NCBI GenBank assembly: GCA_938034705.1
Contig: CALHMG010000151.1
Span: forward strand, 1-33,755
Reading direction: 5' to 3'
DNA length: 33,755 bases
Source: an uncultured Gammaproteobacteria bacterium
Lineage (GTDB): Bacteria > Pseudomonadota > Gammaproteobacteria > Arenicellales > CALHMG01
Part shown: positions 8,201-15,226 of the stretch, piece after piece
Layout of the letters: every line of letters begins with the position of its first letter
Numbering within the stretch: the first letter of the stretch is position 1
Notes under the pieces: model-generated
What the model saw: only the letters and a program-made list of their open reading frames with translations
The model's database searches: none
What the model was told of the DNA's origin: nothing
Translations under genes and position numbers: made by a program

Positions 8201-8572
8201 GCCAACCGCAAGCTGATTTCGAGAAACGCCAACAACATCAAGGTTAACTCGCAAAATATCGCGATTAACGCCGAGAACATCGGGCGACTGGACGAGAACC
8301 TCAATGCATTCAAAGACGAGGCACGAGGCGGTATCGCGGCTGTTGCGTCGATGAACGCGTTTGTTCGCGGCGCCATGGCCCCCGGTGATTCAAGTATCGG
8401 TGTGGGTCTGGGTCATTTCTCCGGCGAAACTGCGATCGGTGTTGACTTCACCCACAGGCTCAAAGGCAAGGATGGCCAGGGTCGTGCACACGTCACGGTG
8501 GGTCTCGGTACCAACGGCGACGAGACTGTCTACAAGGCGGGTATTGGCTGGGTATTCAAGGCCAAGAACTAG
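5231..8572 (+). CDS. Trimeric autotransporter adhesin (YadA-like, type Vc secretion)
   Basis: 1113-residue outer-membrane adhesin expected to trimerise and export its own passenger. The N-terminus is an extended signal region: about 60 polar residues, then a hydrophobic segment (about 62-85) and a likely cleavage after VARA near residue 91. The head (about 140-340) is made of NxAxG-type repeats. A neck follows with the hallmark TNVADGI...SDAVNGSQL (about 384-404). The stalk is a long coiled coil: regular heptads 421-854, then less regular heptads to about 1030. The last 81 residues (from 1033) form the YadA anchor beta-strands, ending WVFKAKN. Function is inferred to be surface attachment or self-aggregation; the ligand is unknown. 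It is intact, with a good RBS. A Sel1/SPOR protein follows 123 bp downstream on the same strand and could be co-expressed. Confidence 0.93.
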   Translation: MSRHDSHTAPRWGKTRRFAPTRVQSSKLMFEGAVGRFDVIGGATGDDSAANSNDRAAQAKSWMGALFTGLTVALALTVTGAVVSNSGVARAATVFISDDGANTGTAPGGTDQTVIGDGAGAGMAGSLNTAAGFEAGTGASGERNVLIGSSAGTDLNGDRNVAVGNNAGDEVSGSFNVGVGNAAGRETTGQNNTAVGVRSGTGVTGSDNATVGNLAGNNLVGNRNSIMGNTAAGALEGDDNVVSGTSAGTSLSGNSNVAMGSNAADDMDGDNNIAIGTAANQGSTASNTISMGTASTAVTEASVAIGRVATAGGGAVASVAIGDNARAVQGNDVAIGANSNTSISAATLSSRYDGATVGSIEITETHDATGEVSIGAFSSARVVTNVADGIVSGGSSDAVNGSQLFQAFNAIDGVSSAADDNAAAIAANSGDIATNASAIGDNADGIVANSDAVAANSTAIGENATAISGNATDITGNADTIASNTDAIGANTGSITANSGAITDNATAISDNSVGITNNADSITSNVEAIGANTDAISSNGGAIADNASAISDNGDAIAANSDAVAVNSDAISSNADGIASNADGISTNAAGVSANSDGIAANSDAITVNTDSIATNATDIAANTDGISTNATAIATNVDSINENSAGIATNAEGITANATQISTNVADISTNADNIGVNSTNISTNADGIATNAADIATNSTNIATNVDAIAVNAADISTNSTNIATNVENINSNSANIDINSTNIATNVDNIADNAVNIATNSDNIATNVTNIESNSVNIGVNASNIEANVANISANGLAIEANASDISSNSALITDNASNIEANVANIAANGLAIEDNTTNIASNTDSIEALQTSSGASQDAIETNAENIATNSENMAALSENVTANAEDISTNAEQISENAAGVAENAGDVASLEGRADTFSENLGLAFDAINNTAANVQTNTGRIDALSNDGTVAAFENREVIEDNTSRIGANEAKIAVNTQNIFANRKLISRNANNIKVNSQNIAINAENIGRLDENLNAFKDEARGGIAAVASMNAFVRGAMAPGDSSIGVGLGHFSGETAIGVDFTHRLKGKDGQGRAHVTVGLGTNGDETVYKAGIGWVFKAKN
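5660..6091 (+). repeat. Nine 16-residue head repeats of the adhesin (48-bp period)
   Basis: The motif N-x-x-x-G recurs with an exact 16-residue period, with its Asn at residues 144, 160, 176, 192, 208, 224, 240, 256 and 272 (for example NVLIG, NVAVG, NVGVG, NIAIG). Less regular copies continue with Gly at 292, 306, 322 and 336. In YadA-type heads each repeat builds one turn of a left-handed parallel beta-roll. The period here is longer than the 14 residues usual in the YadA head. Confidence 0.85.
6491..7792 (+). repeat. 62 consecutive IxxNxxx heptads of the adhesin stalk (21-bp period)
   Basis: From Asn421 to residue 854 every seventh residue is Asn, and every heptad has Ile (a few Val) four positions later. 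That gives 62 heptads without one break (62 x 21 bp = 1302 bp, matching the coordinates exactly). This is the N@d layer known from trimeric autotransporter stalks, where core Asn residues coordinate anions. After 854 the pattern continues with Leu or other substitutions. At DNA level this is a degenerate 21-bp tandem repeat, which also keeps a reverse frame open. Confidence 0.9.
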
Positions 8573-8577
8573 GGTCT

Positions 8578-8596
8578 GCAGGCTTTCAGTGCCTGC
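8578..8596 (+). terminator. Small hairpin after the adhesin stop codon
   Basis: GCAGGC (8578-8583) and GCCTGC (8591-8596) form a 6-bp stem with a 7-nt loop, 5 bp after the adhesin stop codon. No T-tract follows, so it is at best a weak or processing-type 3' signal, and readthrough into the next gene is likely. Confidence 0.25.
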
Positions 8597-8695
8597 CAGA
8601 TTCGGTTTGCCGATGCGGCATCACGTTCGCTCACCCGAGCGTGTGTCGCATCGATATCCCGAGGAACCATTCAAGTTGAAGATGGAAGTTATGTG

Positions 8696-9529
8696 ATGAA
8701 CAGAAAAAGCGGGTTGCTGGTGTTGCGACAACTCCTCGCTTTGGCGCTGCTGTCAGTTGCGCCCGGCGTTTTTGCAGTTACCAATTTCGACAAAGGCCTC
8801 GACGCCTATGGCGACGGACTGTATCGAGAAGCCGCGCGCTACTGGACAGAGGCCGCTCGCGCGGGTGACGCGCGTTCTCGGTTTAACCTTGCGGTGCTGT
8901 ACGAGCACGGCAAAGGGGTAGAGCAGGACATCGAAACAGCCGTTGTATGGTACCGACAGGCAGCAAAGGCCGGATTTGCCGATGCGCAGTTCAGTCTCGC
9001 GAATATTCTGATGTCGGGTGCAGGTCCAGTCGAAAAAAATGTCGACGAAGGACTCATGTGGTACCTGCAGGCGGCCGACGCCGGCCACATCCAGTCTCAG
9101 TTTATTGTCGGTTCAATTCTTGTAGATGGTGAACTCGCTCCACAGGATCTGGTCACGGCGACAAGCTGGCTGAAGCTCGCAAGCGCTAACGGCCATATGG
9201 AGGCAGAGTCACTGCTTCATCGCCTCGCCAAGGAGCGCGAGGCCAGCGTCAGCGGTAACGACTGGATTCTCGAACAGAGTCCCGATGCTTTCACCGTGGA
9301 GCTGTTTCAGTCTCCGCAAAGAGAGCGGGCAACCCGATTCGTTCAGATCGTCGGGCTTGAGAGCGCGACCGTGTACGAGTCTGCCGATGGAATCCATCAT
9401 GTTCTTGCTGGCGTATTTGACAGCGAGCAGAGCGCCCGGGACGCGGTCGGTGCGTTGCCGGAACCGCTGCGTCTGCGGCTTCCCAAGGTACGACAGTTCG
9501 ACGACATCCTCAGCTCACTCCCCGAATAG
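8696..9529 (+). CDS. Secreted Sel1-repeat protein with a C-terminal SPOR-like domain
   Basis: 277 residues. A signal peptide (1-27, ending GVFA) directs it to the periplasm. Residues about 35-180 contain at least three Sel1/TPR-like repeats, with typical blocks such as LAVLYEHGKGVEQD, AVVWYRQAAKAG and GLMWYLQAADAG. The C-terminal 80 residues, beginning DWILEQSPDAFTVELFQS and ending near VRQFDDI, match the layout of the SPOR domain, which binds denuded peptidoglycan in DamX-like proteins. The ATG at 8696 is chosen over the GTG at 8693 because GGAAG lies 7 nt upstream. It follows the adhesin gene on the same strand. A role in cell-envelope organisation, perhaps for the adhesin, is inference; the Sel1 assignment is firmer than the SPOR one. 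Confidence 0.8.
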   Translation: MNRKSGLLVLRQLLALALLSVAPGVFAVTNFDKGLDAYGDGLYREAARYWTEAARAGDARSRFNLAVLYEHGKGVEQDIETAVVWYRQAAKAGFADAQFSLANILMSGAGPVEKNVDEGLMWYLQAADAGHIQSQFIVGSILVDGELAPQDLVTATSWLKLASANGHMEAESLLHRLAKEREASVSGNDWILEQSPDAFTVELFQSPQRERATRFVQIVGLESATVYESADGIHHVLAGVFDSEQSARDAVGALPEPLRLRLPKVRQFDDILSSLPE

Positions 9530-9546
9530 CCGCTCGTGTCGTTTCG

Positions 9547-9591
9547 GCGTGCCAATTTTTATCGGTAAGGTTTCCTCCTTCACCGGCACGC
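9547..9591. other. Two-part inverted repeat between two plus-strand genes
   Basis: The outer arms GCGTGCC (9547-9553) and GGCACGC (9585-9591) pair perfectly. The inner arms GGTAAGG (9564-9570) and CCTTCACC (9577-9584) pair with one bulged base around a TTTCCT loop. The result is a branched or bulged hairpin in the 109-bp gap before the DHDPS-family gene. There is no T-tract. It could be a weak terminator, an operator or a processing site. Confidence 0.35.
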
Positions 9592-9638
9592 GCTGTTAGT
9601 CTTCGAGTTCGTGTAAATCACAGGCACGGAACCGAGAC

Positions 9639-10523
9639 ATGAACGAATCCATCCGCGGCCGGAAAATCGTCGGTGCGGCAATCGCAACACCCCTCGACGA
9701 CAGCGGCGATATCAACACGCCGTCCCTCGTCACCCACGCTCGCCACCTGCTCAGTCGTGGAGCCACCTCGATAGCGATTTTCGGCACGACTGGCGAAGGC
9801 TCGGCTTTTGACAGTGCGTCCAGGCTCCGGGCGATTGAGTCGATGGCAAAGGCGGGCATCGTTCGTGCTTCACTCGGCACGGGTGCGTTCGAGCAGTCCA
9901 GTCGTTCAGCAGCCGTATACCTGAATGAGGCTTTTGCACTCGGTTGCGGATACGCATTGCTGACGCCGCCGTTCTATTTCAAGGATCCGAGTGACGAGGG
10001 ATTGTATCGCTGGTTTGCTGACGTGCTGGAACTGACCGGTGACAGCGACGGGGAATTCGTTCTGTATCACATACCCCAGGTGTCGATGGTGCCGCTGTCG
10101 TCGAACCTCATACGGCGTCTTGCTGACAGCTATCCGCAAAAGATCGTCGCGGTAAAGGACAGCGCCGGCGACATCGAACGCAGTTTTGCGTTACTCGACG
10201 ACTGCCCGGATATTTCAGTGCTGATTGGGCATGAGGGACAGGTTGCTGCGGGAGTTCGTGCCGGCGCAATGGGCAGTATCTGCGCACTTGCCAACGTCGT
10301 GCCCGAGGCCATGGCGGTGATTATCGAAACAGGGAATGACGATCCGCGCGTTGCAGAACTCATCGAATTTGCTGCCAGCAAATTTCTGATAGGTGCGGTG
10401 AAAGCGCTAATAGCCGCCGACTCCGGTGATGACCGCTGGAACGAAGTGGCGCCACCGCTTGATGCGCTGGACGAGGCTGACCGGCGGGCGGTGGTGGACT
10501 GTTATCGCCGGTTGTTCAGCTAG
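9639..10523 (+). CDS. DHDPS/N-acetylneuraminate lyase family aldolase or dehydratase
   Basis: 294 residues of a class I, Schiff-base (beta/alpha)8 barrel. Family marks are GTTGEGS (49-55), the catalytic Tyr143 (in VLYHIP) and the Schiff-base Lys173 in AVKDSAGD. The segment after Tyr143 is HIPQVS, where true dihydrodipicolinate synthases have a motif ending in the Arg that binds the aspartate-semialdehyde carboxylate. A housekeeping DapA role is therefore unlikely. A pyruvate-forming aldolase or a 2-keto-3-deoxy-acid dehydratase is more probable, substrate unknown. It stands alone; the neighbouring gene is convergent, and the two stop codons share the tetranucleotide CTAG (10520-10523). Confidence 0.8.
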   Translation: MNESIRGRKIVGAAIATPLDDSGDINTPSLVTHARHLLSRGATSIAIFGTTGEGSAFDSASRLRAIESMAKAGIVRASLGTGAFEQSSRSAAVYLNEAFALGCGYALLTPPFYFKDPSDEGLYRWFADVLELTGDSDGEFVLYHIPQVSMVPLSSNLIRRLADSYPQKIVAVKDSAGDIERSFALLDDCPDISVLIGHEGQVAAGVRAGAMGSICALANVVPEAMAVIIETGNDDPRVAELIEFAASKFLIGAVKALIAADSGDDRWNEVAPPLDALDEADRRAVVDCYRRLFS

Positions 10524-10738
10524 TCAGACGAGCTTTCTTCACCGCTTGAGTCCGCACGGGCGCGACTGGTATCGATCAGAAGCTGCTCGACTTTTTTGGC
10601 TTCGTTGATCGCCTCGACCTGAGTGCCTATTACGGTGTCTTCTGCCTTCATGTCTTCGCCACCGCTGCAGCCCACGATCACAAAGCTCGCCAGCGCGACC
10701 GCTGCGGTAGAGATAGTTCGAAAATTCACGATTTTCAT
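10520..10738 (-). CDS. Small lipoprotein of unknown function
   Basis: 72 residues. The N-terminus has a short positive region, a hydrophobic stretch and the lipobox IVGC (Cys24), so the mature protein would be a lipid-anchored peptide of about 49 residues. The mature part is acidic and polar, with a predicted helix (about 40-62) and a Ser/Glu-rich end. I recognise no family. Its stop codon overlaps the stop of the convergent DHDPS-family gene. The signal sequence and lipobox argue that it is a real gene despite its size. Confidence 0.65.
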   Translation of the reverse strand: MKIVNFRTISTAAVALASFVIVGCSGGEDMKAEDTVIGTQVEAINEAKKVEQLLIDTSRARADSSGEESSSD

Positions 10739-10810
10739 GCCTCGATGGTGTGTTTCCTCATTAGCTTAGTGCGCGTGACGAGGATTTCCAGTCAATCGAG
10801 AATGCCTGGA

Positions 10811-11635
10811 TCACGGTTCGATCAGATCAGATTCTCCTGCAGCGCGATCACTCATCTGAACGATCGTGTCGTAGTCGCTAACGTCGGCGTCGACAAAGCC
10901 TGCAATCAGCAGGTTCTCTCGTACGTCTTCAAAATCCGCATGCTCCAGTGCGGCGTGCAAGGCGTCGCGTAGTCGATCGACCTTATCGTCGGTGAAGTTC
11001 AACGGCACGGCGTAGGGCAGGCCGCGAACGCTGCGCGTGAACTGGATTACCTTAAGTCCGTCGAACTCATTGCTGGCATGTTTGCGAACCAGTGCCAGTG
11101 ACACAGGATCAATCGCAGCAACATCGGCCGTCTTTTCCCTCAGTGCAGCGAGAGAGGTTCGATGCGCGCCCGTCCACTGAACACTGCGAAAAAATCGCCG
11201 TGTCTGATCTCGTGGCTCCACGTCCAGAACGAGATCGCGTATTGCGTTAAAACCCGACTGTGAATCGGGACTGTTCGCGGCGAGAACGGACCCTGAGAGT
11301 TCGGCAAGTTCGGTTGCCGTGCACGAATCCCGCACAACAATCGCACTCGCGTAGTTCCCTTCGTCGCAGCCGGGGGCGCGGTACACGGGTGTCGAGACCG
11401 GCCTCAGGTATTCGCGAAATTCAAAACGAAGTGGATAGCCGCAGGTCTGGGTCAGGAAGAGATTATGGTTCTGCCAGACGGCTTTGTTTGTCTGCTGCCG
11501 ATCAAGCGTTTTTGGTACATCGCTAAAACCATGTTGTTCAAACGAGGCGGCGAGAATTTGCCACCATCGATCGGTGTACCTGCGGACTTCCGGGAAGTCG
11601 TACATTGGCAAAGAAGCAATCATCGTCGGGTTCAT
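10811..11635 (-). CDS. PhnD-like periplasmic-binding-protein-fold protein without a signal peptide
   Basis: About 274 residues from the ATG at 11635. Upstream ATG (11665) and downstream ATG (11623) are alternatives, and none has a good Shine-Dalgarno. The MIASLPMYD start and the segments EGNYASAIVVR and AAIDPVSLALV match the PhnD/phosphonate-type substrate-binding family. Those family members normally carry a signal peptide and sit with ABC permease and ATPase genes. Here there is no signal sequence and no transporter gene nearby. A cytoplasmic ligand-binding role, or a component acting with a distant transporter, is possible. It is divergent from the SDR gene with a 141-bp gap. Confidence 0.65.
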   Translation of the reverse strand: MNPTMIASLPMYDFPEVRRYTDRWWQILAASFEQHGFSDVPKTLDRQQTNKAVWQNHNLFLTQTCGYPLRFEFREYLRPVSTPVYRAPGCDEGNYASAIVVRDSCTATELAELSGSVLAANSPDSQSGFNAIRDLVLDVEPRDQTRRFFRSVQWTGAHRTSLAALREKTADVAAIDPVSLALVRKHASNEFDGLKVIQFTRSVRGLPYAVPLNFTDDKVDRLRDALHAALEHADFEDVRENLLIAGFVDADVSDYDTIVQMSDRAAGESDLIEP

Positions 11636-11776
11636 TTTTGCGTACGGCTTTGGCGACGCGGTCATCTTACCGTATCGGCTGGAGCACACGTCGTTGGGTG
11701 GTGCGTGCATTTTTTCGCTTGTTCGGCAATCATCAGTGGCGTAGTTTTTAAGTTCATCTCAGGTGCGAGCGAATTT

Positions 11777-12664
11777 ATGAAGGTTCTGGTAACAGGCGGC
11801 AGCGGATTTATCGGTGCCTGGATAATTAAAGGCCTGGCTGAATCGGGTTTTGATGTCACGGTGCTTGATCTCAAGGATGATCGATCTATTGGTCGAGCGC
11901 TCATGGGCGCTGGCGTAGACGACATCGAATGGATTACGGGCGATATCAGTTCGGCCGGCGCCCTGAACGCGGCCGCGCGGGGCTGTGACCAGATCGTTCA
12001 TCTGGCTGCGTTACTGACGCCTGCATGTGCGGGCGATCCTCATCGCGGTGTCGAGGTGAACGTCAACGGTACGCTGAACGTATTCGAAGCGGCCCGCAGA
12101 CACGACATGAAGCAGGTGCTCTATATGAGTAGCGCCAGCATCTATGGCCCTGACGATGGCGCAGCGCCGTACCCGATCACACTCTACGGTGTCTGGAAGC
12201 TCGCGATGGAAGGTGCAGCCAGGTGCTATTGCGAGGACTACGGGCTCCCCAGCGCAGGTTTCAGGCCGCTGGTGGTCTACGGTCCGGGAAGAGAGGTTGG
12301 TATTTCGGCCGGCCCCTCTATCGCCGTAAAACGTGCGGTCGCGGGAGAGTCATACACGATTCCCTTTTCAGGATCGACAGACCTCGTCTACATCGAAGAC
12401 GTGGTATCGGCCTATGTGAACGCGGCAAAAGCTGATGTGGTCGGATCCAGTACCTACACGATCGTCGGCGAGAAAGCGTCGATGGATGATGTAGTGTCCG
12501 AAATCAGACGTCATGTTCCAGACGCGCAGCTCGAGATTGACGGCCCGGAACTGCCGGTTGCGGCCGAGATCGAGCCTGGCACGCTTCGGATTGACTACCC
12601 GATGGTGCCGCGCACTTCATTACGCGAAGGTATCGAAAAGACGTATCAGTGGTATCAGCAATGA
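11777..12664 (+). CDS. NAD-dependent epimerase/dehydratase (extended SDR)
   Basis: 295 residues from the ATG at 11777. The open frame extends further upstream, but the Rossmann motif GGSGFIG begins at residue 7, as is usual for this family, so the long upstream part is not coding. The catalytic Tyr137-x3-Lys141 (YGVWK) and the preceding SSAS (118-121) are present, so it should be active. Extended SDRs of this kind act on nucleotide sugars or on sugar acids and other hydroxy compounds; the substrate is not evident. Its stop overlaps the start of the GMC oxidoreductase gene (ATGA), indicating translational coupling and a shared pathway. Confidence 0.85.
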   Translation: MKVLVTGGSGFIGAWIIKGLAESGFDVTVLDLKDDRSIGRALMGAGVDDIEWITGDISSAGALNAAARGCDQIVHLAALLTPACAGDPHRGVEVNVNGTLNVFEAARRHDMKQVLYMSSASIYGPDDGAAPYPITLYGVWKLAMEGAARCYCEDYGLPSAGFRPLVVYGPGREVGISAGPSIAVKRAVAGESYTIPFSGSTDLVYIEDVVSAYVNAAKADVVGSSTYTIVGEKASMDDVVSEIRRHVPDAQLEIDGPELPVAAEIEPGTLRIDYPMVPRTSLREGIEKTYQWYQQ

Positions 12665-14310
12665 CCGCAACCACTACACACGAAGTTGACTACGTCATTC
12701 TTGGCGCAGGTTCCGCCGGCTGTGTTCTGGCCAACCGGTTATCCGAAGACTCGAGCAACGAAGTCATGATCCTTGAGGCCGGCCCGATGGATCACAAGCT
12801 GATGATCCATATCCCGGCGGGCGTCTACAGCGCCTACAAAGATCCTTCCATAAACTGGAACTATGAGAGTGAGGCCCAGCCGCACTGCGAAGATCGTAAT
12901 ATTGATCTGCCTCGCGGCAGGGTTATTGGTGGCTCTTCAAGTATCAATTCCATGGTCTATATGCGGGGCCATCCTCGTGATTATGATCGATGGGCTGATG
13001 AATTCGGTCTGCAGCAGTGGAGCTACGCACAGTGTTTGCCTTACTTTAAGCGCTGTGAGTCCTACGATCGGGGGGCGGACGACTATCGCGGCGGTGATGG
13101 TCCGCTCGGGGTAAGCAGCAGCAAGCTGGACAACCCGCTTCTCGATGCGATGCTGCTGGCCGGGGAACAGTCGGGCCAGGGTACTTCTGAAGATCTCAAC
13201 GGTTATAAGCCTGAGGGTGTCGCGCGACTCGACAGCACCAAAAAGAACGGCCGCCGTTCCAGTGCCGCTGTGGCTCACCTCAAGCCTGCGTTGAGTCGAC
13301 CTAATCTGAAGCTGCAGACGCACGCCATGGTGAACCGGGTCGTTATCGAAAATGGCCGAGCGGTTGGTGTCGAATACCGACATCGTGGCGTGCTGCAGGT
13401 TGTACGAGCAGCCCGGGAAGTCATCGTAAGCTGTGGGGCGATAAAATCGCCTCAGGTGTTGATGCTCTCGGGTGTAGGGTCCGCCGACTATCTCGCAACC
13501 CACGACATCAGGCCTGTTCACCATCTGCCCGGCGTTGGCGAAAATCTCCAGGACCATCTGTTCATTCTCGCTGCATACGAGTGCACCAAAGATGTAACGC
13601 TGCACAAGCTGACCAACCCACTGCGTAAACTCGCGGCGGGAATGCAGTGGATGGTTTCCCGGTCCGGCGTTGCCTCCTCAAACATATGGGAGATGGGTGG
13701 CCTCGTCTTTGGCAACGATCGAGTCGAATATCCGAATCTTCAATATCATTTTGCGCCTGTGTACAGTGACTACAGCGGTCGTGATATCAATCTTGTCCAG
13801 GGATATACGCTTCACGTCGACCAGTTGCGACCGCGTAGCAGCGGTCGCCTGCGGCTGCATTCTGCCGACCCCGATGCCGCGCCGTCCGCGGATTTTCAGT
13901 ATCTGTCAGATGAACATGACGTCAGGGAACTCGTTGAGGGTTACGCAATGATGGATGAGCTGCTGACCCAGCCAGCGTTTGACGAGTTCAGAGGCAAGCG
14001 TATCGCTCCATCGCCCGAGGTGACGTCGGCGTCTGACGTCGAGGCGTATGTTCGTGCAACATGCTCGACGGATTATCACCCTTGCGGTACCTGCAGAATG
14101 GGAAACGACGAAAACGCGGTCGTCGACTACCAGATGCGCGTTCGCGGTTTAAAAGGACTCCGTGTTGTTGACGCCTCGGTAATGCCCAATGTCGTGAGCG
14201 GTAATCTGAATGCTCCAACTCAGATGATCGCCGAGCGGGCGGCAGATTTTATTCTGGGCAAGCCGCAGCTGACGCCTGAGAACGTGCCGTTTCATTTTGC
14301 TGCGGCCTGA
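12661..14310 (+). CDS. GMC-family FAD oxidoreductase (choline dehydrogenase-like)
   Basis: 549 residues. The FAD-binding GAGSAG motif is at 15-20, followed by the GMC signature region around GRVIGGSSSINSMVYMRG. The C-terminal catalytic block has the conserved His in TDYHPCGTCRMG and the Asn in SGNLNAPTQ. GMC enzymes oxidise alcohols to aldehydes or ketones. Choline dehydrogenase (BetA) is the best-known relative, and an osmolyte role would fit the window, but many alcohol dehydrogenases share these features. The ATG at 12661 overlaps the SDR stop, so the two are made together. An alcohol or sugar-type substrate processed by both is a reasonable inference. Confidence 0.88.
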   Translation: MTATTTHEVDYVILGAGSAGCVLANRLSEDSSNEVMILEAGPMDHKLMIHIPAGVYSAYKDPSINWNYESEAQPHCEDRNIDLPRGRVIGGSSSINSMVYMRGHPRDYDRWADEFGLQQWSYAQCLPYFKRCESYDRGADDYRGGDGPLGVSSSKLDNPLLDAMLLAGEQSGQGTSEDLNGYKPEGVARLDSTKKNGRRSSAAVAHLKPALSRPNLKLQTHAMVNRVVIENGRAVGVEYRHRGVLQVVRAAREVIVSCGAIKSPQVLMLSGVGSADYLATHDIRPVHHLPGVGENLQDHLFILAAYECTKDVTLHKLTNPLRKLAAGMQWMVSRSGVASSNIWEMGGLVFGNDRVEYPNLQYHFAPVYSDYSGRDINLVQGYTLHVDQLRPRSSGRLRLHSADPDAAPSADFQYLSDEHDVRELVEGYAMMDELLTQPAFDEFRGKRIAPSPEVTSASDVEAYVRATCSTDYHPCGTCRMGNDENAVVDYQMRVRGLKGLRVVDASVMPNVVSGNLNAPTQMIAERAADFILGKPQLTPENVPFHFAAA

Positions 14311-14338
14311 GAGAGTCTGATCATTTCGAGACAGCGAC

Positions 14339-15160
14339 ATGCCTGAGGGGCCGGAGATCCGAATTGCCGCGGACGAGGTGCAGTCGGTTCTCGTGAGGCG
14401 ACCGACCACGTCAGTTTTTTTCGCGTTCGCGCACCTGAAGAAGTATCAAAAGAAGTTCAAGGGGAGTCGTGTCCGGCGAATCGAAACTCGCGGCAAAGCG
14501 ATGCTCACTCGATTTGACAATGATCTCGTGATCTACAGTCACAATCAGCTTTATGGCAAATGGATGACGTCGACGTCTGGCGTTCGGCCCGAGACCTCTC
14601 GTCAGCTTCGCCTCGCTATTCACAACAGCAAGGCTGCGGCGTTTCTGTACAGCGCATCGGACATCGAGGTTTTGAAAGCGGCCGACGTCGATTCACATCC
14701 GTTTCTCGCCAGGCTGGGGCCTGACCTGCTGTCCCAGACGCCGACCGTGCCGGCACTGATCAAACGAATGCGCGAGAAGAAATTCCGAAACCGACAGCTG
14801 TCTGGACTGTTACTTGATCAGGAGTTTGTAGCGGGGCTCGGTAACTATTTGCGAGCAGAGATTCTGTATTTTTCCGCAATACATCCAACGCGACGGCCGG
14901 CGGATCTCGATGATGCGGAGATCAAGCGTCTGTCCGGCAACATCATCAAACTCACGCTTCGCTCCTACAAAACACGGGGAGTGATCAATCCTCCGACTTT
15001 GGTGAAGAGGCTCAAAACCCAGGGCCTGACTACGCGGGCGCAGAACCGCTTTAGCGTGTTTCAGCGCGAGGGCGAGCCCTGTTATCGCTGCAGCGACACA
15101 ATCACACGAATGGATTCGGGTGGGCGACATATTTTTCTATGTCCGCAGTGCCAGCAGTAG
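14339..15160 (+). CDS. nei: Endonuclease VIII (Nei) DNA glycosylase/AP lyase
   Basis: 273 residues, close to the 263 of E. coli Nei. It removes oxidised pyrimidines from DNA and cuts at the abasic site. The N-terminus MPEGPEI supplies the catalytic Pro and Glu after Met removal. Conserved blocks ETRGKAML, YSHNQLYGKW, LLLDQEFVAGLGNYLR and FRNRQLSGLL match E. coli Nei closely. The C-terminal zinc finger has CYRC and CPQC. It starts 28 bp after the GMC gene and may be read from the same transcript. It is a housekeeping repair gene unrelated to the surrounding catabolism. Confidence 0.93.
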   Translation: MPEGPEIRIAADEVQSVLVRRPTTSVFFAFAHLKKYQKKFKGSRVRRIETRGKAMLTRFDNDLVIYSHNQLYGKWMTSTSGVRPETSRQLRLAIHNSKAAAFLYSASDIEVLKAADVDSHPFLARLGPDLLSQTPTVPALIKRMREKKFRNRQLSGLLLDQEFVAGLGNYLRAEILYFSAIHPTRRPADLDDAEIKRLSGNIIKLTLRSYKTRGVINPPTLVKRLKTQGLTTRAQNRFSVFQREGEPCYRCSDTITRMDSGGRHIFLCPQCQQ

Positions 15161-15200
15161 TCATGCCGAAATAAGTCTTAGCGCAGTTTGCGTATCAGCC

Positions 15201-15212
15201 ACACCCGGGTGT
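15201..15212. other. Perfect 12-bp palindrome in the nei/uxaA-like convergent gap
   Basis: ACACCCGGGTGT lies in the 66-bp gap between two converging genes. It could form a short cruciform or RNA hairpin, but it has no loop and no T-tract. Position suggests a weak bidirectional 3' signal; evidence is thin. Confidence 0.25.
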
Positions 15213-15226
15213 CGCTGTCATTCGGC

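Noticed and set aside
6445-8376. Antisense open frame of 643 codons inside the adhesin stalk
   Set aside because: It mirrors the 21-bp stalk repeat: sense Asn/Ala/Ile codons read backwards give a monotonous Leu/Ala/Ser/Ile-rich protein. There is no start signal and no recognisable domain, so it is an artefact of repeat composition.
11465-11776. Long N-terminal extension of the extended SDR
   Set aside because: It runs antisense through the PhnD-like gene, and the Rossmann motif starts right after the ATG at 11777.
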